From a virus: DNA of 50,235 bases. Below are positions 24,988 through 32,128 of the stretch, piece by piece (the stretch's first letter is position 1; every line of letters starts with the position of its first letter). A program made the translations under genes and the position numbers. The stretch covers positions 1 to 50,235 of IMG/VR virus record IMGVR_UViG_3300005549_000003. One strand, 5' to 3'. The notes beneath the pieces are model-generated. The model saw only the letters and a program-made list of their open reading frames with translations. It was not told where the DNA came from and searched no databases.

Positions 24988-25533
24988 TCAGATTCCGTTC
25001 AACCATTTAATTTTATCTAATGTATCCCTCATTAATTCGAAATATTTATAAACTATATCTGCTGTAAGCGGTTCAAACAAGTGCATTTTATCGGGATAGT
25101 TTTCAGATACATAGACAACCGTTTTATGAGAAAATGTAGGGCATCCATCGCAATCAAACATTGAATAAACTTCGTTGTCTTTCATTTCGCCGTCATAATG
25201 TCCATGAACAACCCCCGGTTCATAAACGGCATCAGAATTTTTACCGTACCCGATATGTTTTATTATTCCGTTAACAGGCCAAAATAAAGGCTCAAACTTT
25301 GTAGGATGCCAAAACTTATACAACCCGTCTGGCTTACCCATAGAATAAACAACTTCACCCTTCTTAATTTCAGGGAAGGGTAATAATTTTATAGTAGCAC
25401 CTTCTAAATTTGCCGTGTATATTTTTCTCCATCCCAGATAAGAAGTAACCACAAGTTTATCGCCAACTCTACGAAATGGCCGAAACGTCAGGTAACGTTT
25501 AACTATACCAATCTTTTCATTTGTTTGCTCCAT
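24988..25533 (-). CDS. Hypothetical early protein
   Basis: This 181-residue protein begins MEQTNEKIGIVKRYL. The sequence is mixed alpha/beta with aromatic clusters (YKFWHPTKFEPLFWPV; MFDCDGCPTFSHK). The CDGC pair could bind metal. The function is unknown. Confidence 0.7.
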   Translation of the reverse strand: MEQTNEKIGIVKRYLTFRPFRRVGDKLVVTSYLGWRKIYTANLEGATIKLLPFPEIKKGEVVYSMGKPDGLYKFWHPTKFEPLFWPVNGIIKHIGYGKNSDAVYEPGVVHGHYDGEMKDNEVYSMFDCDGCPTFSHKTVVYVSENYPDKMHLFEPLTADIVYKYFELMRDTLDKIKWLNGI

Positions 25534-25544
25534 TATTTCTAATT

Positions 25545-25985
25545 TTAAAAAGGTAAATTATCCGAATTATCAACGCTTCTGTGTAGTGTACCATCCCTTA
25601 AGTCTTCAATAACGCCATCATGTATCTCATGATCTTCCAAATCATCTGCGTCCTCATGTGTAAAATCACTAATAACTTCTTTACTCAACATATCTTCAAT
25701 GTATTGTTCAAATATCTGTAATGTTGTGTAATAAGTTTTATCATATCTTGCATCCTTACCATTAAACCACATTATTTCCCCCTGATGAGTAACGCTTTTT
25801 ATCCAGCTACTATTTTCTTTCCACTTCAAAAAATGAAGCATCTTTTCAATAGCATCTAAGTAACCAAATGTATATGAATTGTGTGCCCTAACATCTCTGA
25901 TCCGGTCAATAGACGCAGAACTTATTCGCAGCCTTTTAACGTGTTCGTTCGCACGCAAGTCAACATAGTCTTTAATATTTTTCAT
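25545..25985 (-). CDS. Hypothetical protein with SSB-like acidic tip
   Basis: This 146-residue early protein has a basic N-terminus and an acidic C-terminus ending SVDNSDNLPF. That tip resembles the SSB C-terminal peptide (DxDDxPF), which recruits replication and recombination proteins. No other domain is recognised. It may interact with host replication enzymes by mimicry. Confidence 0.65.
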   Translation of the reverse strand: MKNIKDYVDLRANEHVKRLRISSASIDRIRDVRAHNSYTFGYLDAIEKMLHFLKWKENSSWIKSVTHQGEIMWFNGKDARYDKTYYTTLQIFEQYIEDMLSKEVISDFTHEDADDLEDHEIHDGVIEDLRDGTLHRSVDNSDNLPF

Positions 25986-25996
25986 ATCATTTTAAT

Positions 25997-26284
25997 TCAA
26001 AAAGAATTTGGATAAGCCTGTTTTACTGCATCCTCAATTTGTTTTTTTGATGGGTTGTGCCTATAATACTGTTGAACAAAGTCAGAAATAGCTTGGGCAA
26101 TAGTTGCGCCGGTTCCTTCAATATAATGAGGCCATTCCCCTAAGTTACAATTCCAGCCATCATCTACGATTTCAAGTTTTGGCTTTAGCCCATTAAATAT
26201 AAGCATCTCATTTTCTGTTTGAAGATTTTTCATTATCTCTTGATGAATTTGCTCTTCACGCCACCCGTCAGTAAATGTTATCAT
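25997..26284 (-). CDS. Hypothetical early protein
   Basis: This 95-residue protein (MITFTDGWREEQIHQEIM) contains GATIAQAISDFVQQYYRH and a basic end. Nothing diagnostic is seen. Confidence 0.6.
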   Translation of the reverse strand: MITFTDGWREEQIHQEIMKNLQTENEMLIFNGLKPKLEIVDDGWNCNLGEWPHYIEGTGATIAQAISDFVQQYYRHNPSKKQIEDAVKQAYPNSF

Positions 26285-26287
26285 AAA

Positions 26288-26419
26288 TTATTCTGTTTTT
26301 ATTGTGTGGTAAGATAATTCGGAGTAGTTTATAACTGAATGCCATTTTTCGGCGAGTACCTTATCAGTAAATACAGCCATTATTTCTTTTGTGATCGTAT
26401 GTTGTAAGATGTATATCAT
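26288..26419 (-). CDS. 43-residue hypothetical protein
   Basis: The start is ATG 26419 (MIYILQHTITKEIMAVF). It sits tightly between neighbours (3-base gap on each side), which supports it being a real small gene. The function is unknown. Confidence 0.55.
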   Translation of the reverse strand: MIYILQHTITKEIMAVFTDKVLAEKWHSVINYSELSYHTIKTE

Positions 26420-26423
26420 ATAT

Positions 26424-26945
26424 TTATTTTTTATTTCTCAAATTTAGTAAGTCAGAAAAACTCAATCCGTGATTACAGTAAGTTTTAAAAGTTTCTACCA
26501 CACAAGCTGACCTGCATTTTTCGTTGTCATTTTTATAAGTCGTTTGAATATGCTGAACTTCCTGTACTGTAAATTTCTTTAAAAGTTTCTGATTTTTCAT
26601 TAATTCGTAATGCTTTGAAAGTTGATTAAAGTCAACACTCGTAGGATGCTTCTTATAGGCCATTAGAACGGCGTCAAGCTTCTCTATTTCCGTGACAGGT
26701 TCTTTCATTGCTTCGGTTTGAAATCCTTTTACAGTCGGTCTCTTGGTCTGAAAATTGTTATTTGCCCACCTTGTTAATCTTCTGCCTGTGTCCCAGGTTT
26801 TTTCTAATTCCCATCTTTGTTTGGTTCCTGACTTGTTAGGTTCAGTCCAATATTCCACGAATTCAGTTATTAAGTCCGTAGGAAACTTTAACCGGAAAGG
26901 GTCACACCTTTTTTTTAATAGTTCTGTTTTTTCTTCTAAAGTCAT
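26424..26945 (-). CDS. Replication-accessory-like protein
   Basis: This 173-residue protein carries EFVEYWTEPNKSGTKQRW followed by ELEKTWDTGRRLTRWANN, a motif common in Bacteroidetes phage and prophage proteins encoded with replication genes. The rest is helical and basic (KHYELMKNQKLLKKFTVQ). A role in replication initiation or restart is inferred from this and from its neighbours. The stop of the small upstream protein overlaps its start (ATGA). Confidence 0.6.
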   Translation of the reverse strand: MTLEEKTELLKKRCDPFRLKFPTDLITEFVEYWTEPNKSGTKQRWELEKTWDTGRRLTRWANNNFQTKRPTVKGFQTEAMKEPVTEIEKLDAVLMAYKKHPTSVDFNQLSKHYELMKNQKLLKKFTVQEVQHIQTTYKNDNEKCRSACVVETFKTYCNHGLSFSDLLNLRNKK

Positions 26946-27082
26946 TGAGAAATTATTTTCCTAATTTCTTTGTCTATCTTTTTTGCCTTGCTTAAAGGGA
27001 CACGATAAGAAAGCGTTTTAGTTGGCTTTCCTTTAGGCCTTCCCGATCCTTCACGCTTGCCTCCCCTTGTTTCTTGTTTCAT
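26942..27082 (-). CDS. 46-residue AT-hook-like basic protein
   Basis: The start is ATG 27082, preceded by AAGGAG, one of the few clear Shine-Dalgarno-like sequences here. The sequence TRGGKREGSGRPKGKPTK has AT-hook-like GRP/RPKG repeats, followed by a short helix. It probably binds DNA minor groove. The stop overlaps the next start (ATGA). Confidence 0.7.
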   Translation of the reverse strand: MKQETRGGKREGSGRPKGKPTKTLSYRVPLSKAKKIDKEIRKIISQ

Positions 27083-27094
27083 ATCTCCTTTTAA

Positions 27095-27177
27095 AAAAGT
27101 TAGCCGTTGATGGGATTACTCCGTCTTTCATCCGATGTATAAAGATCTTTCCCGCAACCGGACTTTAACGGCCAACT
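27095..27177 (-). ncRNA. Candidate structured RNA A
   Basis: On the minus strand, the arms AAGTTGGCCGTT and AACGGCTAACTT (27177-27166, 27106-27095) pair over 12 positions with one mismatch and are followed by a U-run. The loop holds a core (27124-27140) nearly identical to one in a second element at 33912-34023. It fills the gap between two genes and could be a terminator with a large loop, a leader structure or a small RNA. Confidence 0.5.
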
Positions 27178-27399
27178 TTATTTTATTTGTTTTTTTAATC
27201 GTCTAATAGCATACTGATAGCCTTCGTAAAAACCGTTGAAATATATAAAATGAGTTCTATGTTGTTCCTCTATTTTACCATTGTATTTCTTCATAGCCAT
27301 ATTCCAAATTGTTGGTCTAAATTCAAGAATGCTGATAACCCTTGAAATACTTTTGTCACTAAGACCCCCTCTGATTATTTTTATGTTTTTATGTTTCAT
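27178..27399 (-). CDS. Hypothetical early protein
   Basis: This 73-residue basic protein (MKHKNIKIIRGGLSDKSI) ends FYEGYQYAIRRLKKQIK. It is coupled to its upstream neighbour by an ATGA overlap. The family is not recognised. Confidence 0.6.
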   Translation of the reverse strand: MKHKNIKIIRGGLSDKSISRVISILEFRPTIWNMAMKKYNGKIEEQHRTHFIYFNGFYEGYQYAIRRLKKQIK

Positions 27400-27596
27400 T
27401 CTGTTGCTCTTGTCATTTCTTCGCTATCTGGTAAATTTTGCTCCAATGCGAGCGAAACGTCTTCTATGAATAATATTTTACCACTTTCACAATCTTGCCA
27501 AAACTCATCTTCCCATCCGTATAGTTCACCACGATAAAACACCATACCGTTTTCAAACGTGGTTCTTGATTCATAATATTTAGGCTTAGTTGACAT
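27396..27596 (-). CDS. Hypothetical early protein
   Basis: This is a 66-residue acidic protein (MSTKPKYYESRTTFENG). It is the first gene after the origin-like region and has its own promoter-like sequence at 27626-27657. The function is unknown. Confidence 0.6.
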   Translation of the reverse strand: MSTKPKYYESRTTFENGMVFYRGELYGWEDEFWQDCESGKILFIEDVSLALEQNLPDSEEMTRATE

Positions 27597-27625
27597 AATT
27601 AATGATTTTGAAGATTATTAAAGAA

Positions 27626-27657
27626 GCAAGTTAATGGATAGTCTTGATTTCTGCAAA
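27626..27657 (-). promoter_or_regulatory. Bacteroidetes-type promoter
   Basis: On the minus strand, TTTG (27657-27654) is followed by N20 and TAACTTGC (27633-27626), close to the consensus TTTG-N19/20-TAnnTTTG. The predicted start of transcription is about 20 bases before the ATG at 27596. Confidence 0.6.
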
Positions 27658-27673
27658 CAAATATCAAAATAAG

Positions 27674-27682
27674 TTATCCACA
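27674..27682 (+). promoter_or_regulatory. DnaA box TTATCCACA
   Basis: This is an exact match to the strict bacterial DnaA box, located in non-coding DNA. Only one perfect box was found in this gap, so the origin call relies on context as well. Confidence 0.65.
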
Positions 27683-27988
27683 ATACAGGATTTATAACGG
27701 GACACCCTTCCTGCCTCGCTTGTGACAATCTTCAAAGATTCTTGACCCCTTCAATAGATAGTTTAAAATGAGCCTACCTATTTAAGCATTTAAGGCTTTT
27801 CTATATTCACCTTATTGCGAAGAACCCGGCTTTTACTTTTTCGTTGCTCATTCGTCCCTTTTTACCCGGTTGTCATCCTGAAGGACATTGCCGGGATTAA
27901 GCCATTTGAAAATTAAATACTAACTTTGAGTTGTTCGAGGCCTTGTCAACCTCACTCAGTCTAAGCCTTAAAAACACTGAGTTTTATG

Positions 27989-28315
27989 TTAGCCCCCGGT
28001 TTTTAGTACCGGGGTTTGCTTTTTTATTTTTCGTTTACGACCGTGTATTTCTTTTAGATACTTTTTTATAGTCAAAATCATAGCATCCCTAAAAGTGTCA
28101 GGATATACAGTAACAACAAAGTTCTTTTCGCCTTGCTTCTCTAAGATAAATCCAGCATAAGGAATCATCTCACCTAATGTTGAATTTTTTGGAACCCAAT
28201 ATTTTTTAAATTGTTGAGAAACTAAAACGCCTAAATTTTGAAGATCCTTTGCTGTTGGCTCTGGAAGATTTTTCTCTGAACATATCCAACGGGAGTACTC
28301 GTAAACAGTATTCAT
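27989..28315 (-). CDS. Hypothetical early protein
   Basis: This 108-residue protein (MNTVYEYSRWICSEKNLP) has a basic C-terminus (KEIHGRKRKIKKQTPVL). Its last codons fold into a strong GC-rich hairpin (CCCCGGT/ACCGGGG) followed by T-rich sequence on the plus strand, a possible plus-strand terminator. It is preceded by a hairpin and a promoter-like element. Confidence 0.65.
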   Translation of the reverse strand: MNTVYEYSRWICSEKNLPEPTAKDLQNLGVLVSQQFKKYWVPKNSTLGEMIPYAGFILEKQGEKNFVVTVYPDTFRDAMILTIKKYLKEIHGRKRKIKKQTPVLKTGG

Positions 28316-28323
28316 AAATAAAT

Positions 28324-28361
28324 AAGCTCAGAGTTAGTGTATGCGCACCTTCTCCGAGCTT
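28324..28361 (-). promoter_or_regulatory. 5'-leader hairpin
   Basis: On the minus strand, AAGCTCGGAG pairs with CTCTGAGCTT (one G-U), then a symmetric AA/AA internal loop, then GGTG/CACT with loop CGCATA. It lies just upstream of the ATG at 28315 and close to the predicted transcription start, so it may control translation or message stability. Confidence 0.55.
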
Positions 28362-28363
28362 TA

Positions 28364-28406
28364 CAAAATTATATAACCGTTTTTATATCGCATACTATAT
28401 AAACGG
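28364..28406 (-). promoter_or_regulatory. -7 element with adjacent inverted repeat (operator candidate)
   Basis: TAATTTTG (28371-28364, minus strand) is a perfect TAnnTTTG -7 element. Immediately upstream is the near-perfect inverted repeat CCGTTTATAT...ATATAAAAACGG (28377-28406) with one bulge. No clear -33 TTTG is present at the right spacing. A repressor or activator binding here would control the downstream gene. The rest of 28407-28463 shows nothing. Confidence 0.5.
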
Positions 28407-28463
28407 GTATCCTATCTATCGAAGGTCAGTAAATGATTTCATATTTCCAAAAACAGTTTTCAA

Positions 28464-28733
28464 TTATTCAAAAATTAAATCATTCTTAGCGACTTTCACG
28501 ACTGTCCCTTTCCTTCTCAACTCCTTACAAGTACAAACTGATCTTACTTTTTCACCCGATGGTAGTTTAAAGATGTAGTAAGACTTGTTTCCGATTTTCT
28601 TTGACCACTGGACTTTGAGTTCAATTGAATCGTTAGGAACTTTATCAAAGCCTTGTCCTTGTGCTGCACATGATAATAAAGCTGCGATTACTAACATTAA
28701 CGGCCAAACATACCAGTATTTATCTTGTTTCAT
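28464..28733 (-). CDS. Secreted or membrane-anchored early protein
   Basis: This 89-residue protein has a signal-like N-terminus (WPLMLVIAALLSCAAQGQG), possibly a lipobox (LLSC), and a small soluble domain with CTCKELRRKG. It is coupled to the upstream gene (ATGA). It could act in the envelope early in infection, for example in exclusion, but that is inference. Confidence 0.6.
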   Translation of the reverse strand: MKQDKYWYVWPLMLVIAALLSCAAQGQGFDKVPNDSIELKVQWSKKIGNKSYYIFKLPSGEKVRSVCTCKELRRKGTVVKVAKNDLIFE

Positions 28734-28933
28734 TCAGTTTCTATATCAAGTTCGTTTAATAAATCTTGCACTATAACAGAATCTTTATTCATCTTTAAAG
28801 ATTTCAAAACAGCTATTGAAAGGGTTTTTAGCGTCGTTGAATTATCTGGAAGCCCGCTATCGTTATATTGAAACGTAACAGATTTTAATCCGAGGTCATC
28901 CCCTATAATAAACATTAACTGGATCGCTTTCAT
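28730..28933 (-). CDS. Hypothetical early protein
   Basis: This 67-residue acidic protein (MKAIQLMFIIGDDLGLKS) is translationally coupled to its neighbours by ATGA overlaps at both ends. The function is unknown. Confidence 0.6.
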   Translation of the reverse strand: MKAIQLMFIIGDDLGLKSVTFQYNDSGLPDNSTTLKTLSIAVLKSLKMNKDSVIVQDLLNELDIETE

Positions 28934-29061
28934 TTATTAAATTTTGAGTGTTTTGCTTCCCATTTATCATAAGACCCGCAGCCATCCCGTTCGGTTCTGC
29001 ACGAAGCTAAAAAGATAATTAAAATAATTAATAGTAACCAGCCTAAATCTTTCTTTTTCAT
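28930..29061 (-). CDS. 43-residue lipoprotein
   Basis: The start is ATG 29061 inside the stop of the upstream gene (ATGA), and its own stop overlaps the next start. A hydrophobic segment (LGWLLLIILIIFLASC) ends in a lipobox LASC, followed by RTERDGCGS. It is a typical tiny phage lipoprotein and may act at the cell surface. Confidence 0.65.
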   Translation of the reverse strand: MKKKDLGWLLLIILIIFLASCRTERDGCGSYDKWEAKHSKFNK

Positions 29062-29480
29062 AATTCAATTTTTAATTCTTCGCCGGTTAATGCGAAATAA
29101 AGGTTTTGTAATTGGTGAAGATATTTAAGGTTTGCTCTTTTGTTATGATTATAAACTATTTCCCCGTCCCTGTCATTTTGCGTTGATGATATTTCAAAAT
29201 ATTTTTCATCAAAATCTCCTATCAAATAACTTGTTTGAATAGTCGTTAGATCAAATCTCTTATAATCATGGGTAGAGACGCAATCAACAATAAAATTAGC
29301 TTTCCATAATATTTGTGGCGTTATAGGAATCGGATTTGGCGTTGTGGTTTCTGAACTATACGTATCATTATTCTCATCATCAAAAGAAAATATACCATCA
29401 TCAAACAAAGAAACTACCTTGCAATATTCGCCACCGTATTCAACCAAATTTCCTATTCTCAATTCGTTTGCCTTTATCAT
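29058..29480 (-). CDS. Conserved Bacteroidetes-phage early protein
   Basis: This 140-residue protein opens with IKANELRIGNLVEYGGEY and contains NPIPITPQILWKANF, a pattern often seen in Bacteroidetes phage and prophage proteins of unknown function. It is coupled to both neighbours by ATGA overlaps. Confidence 0.7.
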   Translation of the reverse strand: MIKANELRIGNLVEYGGEYCKVVSLFDDGIFSFDDENNDTYSSETTTPNPIPITPQILWKANFIVDCVSTHDYKRFDLTTIQTSYLIGDFDEKYFEISSTQNDRDGEIVYNHNKRANLKYLHQLQNLYFALTGEELKIEL

Positions 29481-29662
29481 TTTGTACCGTTTGCGATTTG
29501 TTCAGCGACCTTTGCAGCCTCTTTAATTGTTTCGACCTCAGCCTTGATACTTTCTTCAAGATCGTTTTTTAGATCAACACGCTCTTGTAGTGGCATCGCC
29601 AAAGCCCCCTTTTTTATTGATTCAACATTGCGGGGTTGCCTCACCGTTTTTTCTTTTGTCAT
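29477..29662 (-). CDS. Small Lys/Glu-rich coiled-coil protein
   Basis: The protein has 61 residues from ATG 29662 (MTKEKTVRQPRNVESIKK), preferred over a longer frame. It is charged and probably helical (KAEVETIKEAAKVAEQIA). Confidence 0.6.
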   Translation of the reverse strand: MTKEKTVRQPRNVESIKKGALAMPLQERVDLKNDLEESIKAEVETIKEAAKVAEQIANGTK

Positions 29663-29690
29663 TTTTATTAATTTTAAATTTTTAAAAGAG

Positions 29691-29715
29691 CCGGTCACTG
29701 TAGAAACAGAACCGG
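29691..29715 (-). terminator. Candidate terminator hairpin
   Basis: Stem CCGGT/ACCGG with an inner CTGT/ACAG stem and AGAA loop is followed on the minus strand by GCTCTTTT then A/T-rich sequence. It lies between two early genes and is probably a partial terminator. Confidence 0.5.
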
Positions 29716-29750
29716 ATTTGTTTTGTCCACCCTCTTTAGAGAGAGAAAGT

Positions 29751-30023
29751 TTAAAAGAGCTTATTGTAATAGGCCTCAGCCTTTTTCTTTTCGCTGTTTA
29801 AAAGCCAGTGAATGCGATATTTTCTTTTGCGCCCAAACTGATTTGTAAATGGTCTATCAACGTGCTTTAAAGTTATCCCCCTTTCCTGAAGCTCCTTTCT
29901 CAAAATTGAGATAGATCCTCTGAACATATTGAAAACAGTCTGTCTTTCTGAAATTCCTTTTGAGTTTTTAATTAACTTGTATAGGATAAATGTTTTTTGG
30001 GAGTTAGGCTTATTCATTGGCAT
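29751..30023 (-). CDS. Winged-HTH-like small DNA-binding protein
   Basis: This 90-residue protein contains TFILYKLIKNSKGISERQ, then NMFRGSISILRKELQERG and FGRKRKYRIHWLL, a helix-turn-helix plus wing pattern. Alternative starts are at 30023 and 30017. It probably binds DNA next to the DnaA-like gene. Confidence 0.55.
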   Translation of the reverse strand: MPMNKPNSQKTFILYKLIKNSKGISERQTVFNMFRGSISILRKELQERGITLKHVDRPFTNQFGRKRKYRIHWLLNSEKKKAEAYYNKLF

Positions 30024-30316
30024 TTTTTTATAATGGTTTCAATGTCTATTGTTATTTGAACATTTCTTTTTACCAAAGCCGTTCTTATACTTTCAGCATG
30101 AAGTTTAACGGTTCTCGGATTTGCATAGTGCAAAAACTTACGAATAAAAACAACGGGTATTTCAAACTTCCTTGCTATATAACAAAAATATTTTCTTCCC
30201 TCATTAATTCTTACCGCAGTATGCCCGGCGCAAAAGAAAAGGTTTTCATCAAGTCTTAAATACCTAGAAACTTCTTTCGCTATTTTATAAAGTTGTCTTG
30301 TTGTCTCTGTTGCCAT
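30014..30316 (-). CDS. DnaA domain IV-like protein
   Basis: This 100-residue protein contains RKYFCYIARKFEIPVVFIRK followed by NPRTVKLHAESIRTALVKR. It resembles the DnaA DNA-binding domain (helix-turn-helix followed by HSTVLHA-type helix), without ATPase domains. It could recognise DnaA boxes, such as the one at 27674, and steer host initiation. The similarity is by eye. Confidence 0.55.
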   Translation of the reverse strand: MATETTRQLYKIAKEVSRYLRLDENLFFCAGHTAVRINEGRKYFCYIARKFEIPVVFIRKFLHYANPRTVKLHAESIRTALVKRNVQITIDIETIIKKCQ

Positions 30317-30665
30317 AGTGATTAATTATAAATTCTAACTCGAAATCATTCCAGGTTTTTCTTTGTCTTGCTGCCATCCCCAAAAGATCCAAAGCAGATT
30401 GCCCGTATCTTCTAACTATTCCTTGCCTATACCCGATTTCATTTCCCGCCTTTGATAAATTGCAATGAATACATTGACCGTTTACATTAATTTCGTTGAA
30501 CTGTAACGCCGAATAAAGATGACCATGATATAAATGTCCTGCATTATGCACCCCGCCCGTTATACACGAAATACATCCTTTATTTTTGTCACGTTCACGA
30601 ATCCATGCGTTAAACACTTTGACAGCTTTTTTAAAAAGAACTTTATTCACTTTTTGTTTTTTCAA
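30285..30665 (-). CDS. ninG: NinG/Rap recombination endonuclease
   Basis: This 126-residue protein has the NinG pattern: FNAWIRERDKNKGCISC, then AGHLYHGHLYSALQFNEIN, then NGQCIHCNLSKAGNEIGYR. Paired Cys and His ligands are conserved. NinG (lambda Rap) resolves branched recombination structures. The length and order of ligands fit the family. Confidence 0.85.
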   Translation of the reverse strand: MKKQKVNKVLFKKAVKVFNAWIRERDKNKGCISCITGGVHNAGHLYHGHLYSALQFNEINVNGQCIHCNLSKAGNEIGYRQGIVRRYGQSALDLLGMAARQRKTWNDFELEFIINHYGNRDNKTTL

Positions 30666-30804
30666 GATATTCCCTTATTTTTTGAATAACATCGTAACTC
30701 AACCCGTCAACCTGATATAACGCTCCAAGAATTTCATAATTATTCATGCCTTGTATTATCATTCCTATTATTATCGCCTGAACTATTTCGTTTTGGTAAT
30801 TCAC
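30643..30804 (-). CDS. 53-residue hypothetical protein
   Basis: The start is GTG 30804. It overlaps the NinG start by 23 bases in another frame. The sequence is helical (EIVQAIIIGMIIQG, SYDVIQKIREYLEKT). It is probably real but without known function. Confidence 0.6.
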   Translation of the reverse strand: MNYQNEIVQAIIIGMIIQGMNNYEILGALYQVDGLSYDVIQKIREYLEKTKSE

Positions 30805-30815
30805 GGTAAATCAGT

Positions 30816-31187
30816 TTACATACTCATTTGCGCCTTACGATAGCTTATGACAGTTCTTAATGCGTCAATTTGATGAACTGCTGAACTATTGATCCGGTCA
30901 AGTTTATTTACTAAAAAGTTTTCCTCTCTGCAAAGTGCGTCAATCTTTTTGTGAATTATTGTTGTACTCCAATCCCCCGCAAGAGCCTCTTTCAAAGCGA
31001 TAGTTATTGAATCGTTTTTCTTACAATCCAATAAGTATTTAGCCTGTGCTAAAAGATCGCCTGACTGAGCCATAAGAACCTGAAGTAATTCGAGCCGGTC
31101 AATTAAACCCTCGTCCTGATCCCCTGGTTTCTGCTCCAAAAAGGCTTGCATCTTGTCGGCTTTCTCTTTTATTTGTTCTGAAGTCAT
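30816..31187 (-). CDS. Helical early protein
   Basis: This 123-residue protein (MTSEQIKEKADKMQAFLE) is highly helical and charged. Its start overlaps the previous stop (ATGA). The function is unknown. Confidence 0.65.
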   Translation of the reverse strand: MTSEQIKEKADKMQAFLEQKPGDQDEGLIDRLELLQVLMAQSGDLLAQAKYLLDCKKNDSITIALKEALAGDWSTTIIHKKIDALCREENFLVNKLDRINSSAVHQIDALRTVISYRKAQMSM

Positions 31188-31453
31188 GTTGTAGGGTCAT
31201 TTGCGGCCTGTTTAACGGCCTTGTTTAAATCCCTCATCAAAACCAGTTCACCGTTTCTGACCCTCGCCAAAGGGTTTATTTGACGTTCTGAGAGGGTTTT
31301 TAGGAGTTCGTTGTAAGTCACCTCGTCAATTTCACCGATCCCGGTTAAAATTAGTTCCCTTTCCTCGCTTGACAGACCGGCCTCATAAGTCAGGGAAATG
31401 AGTTCCCGTTGCATTTCTTCTTCAAGAATGAATATGTTTTTTGCGTTAATCAA
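31184..31453 (-). CDS. Hypothetical early protein
   Basis: This 89-residue acidic helical protein (MINAKNIFILEEEMQREL) overlaps both neighbours. No family is recognised. Confidence 0.65.
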   Translation of the reverse strand: MINAKNIFILEEEMQRELISLTYEAGLSSEERELILTGIGEIDEVTYNELLKTLSERQINPLARVRNGELVLMRDLNKAVKQAANDPTT

Positions 31454-32117
31454 AGGTCAAAAATTTAGGTTCGTTTCCTTCAGACATTGGTTGCAATTCT
31501 AAATTAGCCGCCTCACCTTCGGGTGTATTGGTTTGTAAAGCGCCTATTGCTTTTGAAAGTTTCAGCATTTCGCCGCTACACATATAAAATCCTTGCTTAA
31601 TATACTTTTGCATTCGCCACATTGTAGATAAAGGGAAAGGAAGTTTATTAATCATTAATTGACGTTTGGCAAGATCAATGAAAAAAGTTTCATGTGTATA
31701 AACGATCCCTAAATCAACAGCGGCGCAACAAACCGTGAAATCAAATTCTTCAATACAGGTTTGAGCATTTGCGAAATACTTTTTTACTAAATCATATTTT
31801 CTTCCTTTGTAAAAAACCTTTAAAACATTATCATTCTCAAATAACTTTTTTGCTTTAGGTTTCTTAATTTCAACAAGCCTTTCGATATTATCCTGATCGA
31901 ATTCTTTGATATACTGAACTTCTGCTTCAAAAAGATAAGTCTTACAATTTCCAAAATCCAACTCAGAAGGGAAGTAAAGATCAACATCAGAAGATAATCT
32001 TCCTATGCTAAAGTAATCCCTAACACAGCCACCGGCAACCCAAACAGTACAATTTACGGATAGCTCTTTAAGGATTACTTTAGAAAAGAATTTTACACAA
32101 TTTTCAAACTGTAACAT
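31446..32117 (-). CDS. PcnB/CCA-type nucleotidyltransferase-like protein
   Basis: This 223-residue protein has the nucleotidyltransferase signature VWVAGGCVRDYFSIGRL with GG at 29-30, followed by SDVDLYF (D44 and D46, the metal-binding pair). This is the head motif of poly(A) polymerase and tRNA nucleotidyltransferase. The C-terminal RNA-binding domains of those enzymes are not evident, so the substrate is uncertain: tRNA, nucleotide, protein or sugar. It sits with SSB-like and NinG genes. Confidence 0.75.
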   Translation of the reverse strand: MLQFENCVKFFSKVILKELSVNCTVWVAGGCVRDYFSIGRLSSDVDLYFPSELDFGNCKTYLFEAEVQYIKEFDQDNIERLVEIKKPKAKKLFENDNVLKVFYKGRKYDLVKKYFANAQTCIEEFDFTVCCAAVDLGIVYTHETFFIDLAKRQLMINKLPFPLSTMWRMQKYIKQGFYMCSGEMLKLSKAIGALQTNTPEGEAANLELQPMSEGNEPKFLTFD

Positions 32118-32128
32118 ATTATTGAATT

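Larger units (their letters stand above)
27597..27988. other. Candidate replication origin (392-base non-coding region)
   Basis: No gene is seen. The region holds a perfect DnaA box (27674-27682), a promoter-like element and several stem-loops, including CCCGG/CCGGG (27865-27895) with an inner TCC/GGA stem, ACTCAGT/ACTGAGT (27954-27982) and the palindrome-like AATCTTCAAAGATT. Together with a DnaA-domain-like gene 2 kb upstream, this fits an origin for host-assisted replication. Confidence 0.55.

Noticed and set aside
27865-27982. Hairpins in the 27.6-28.0 kb gap as terminators
   Set aside because: The stems are good, but none has a U-run in the direction of neighbouring transcription. Origin or structural roles fit better.
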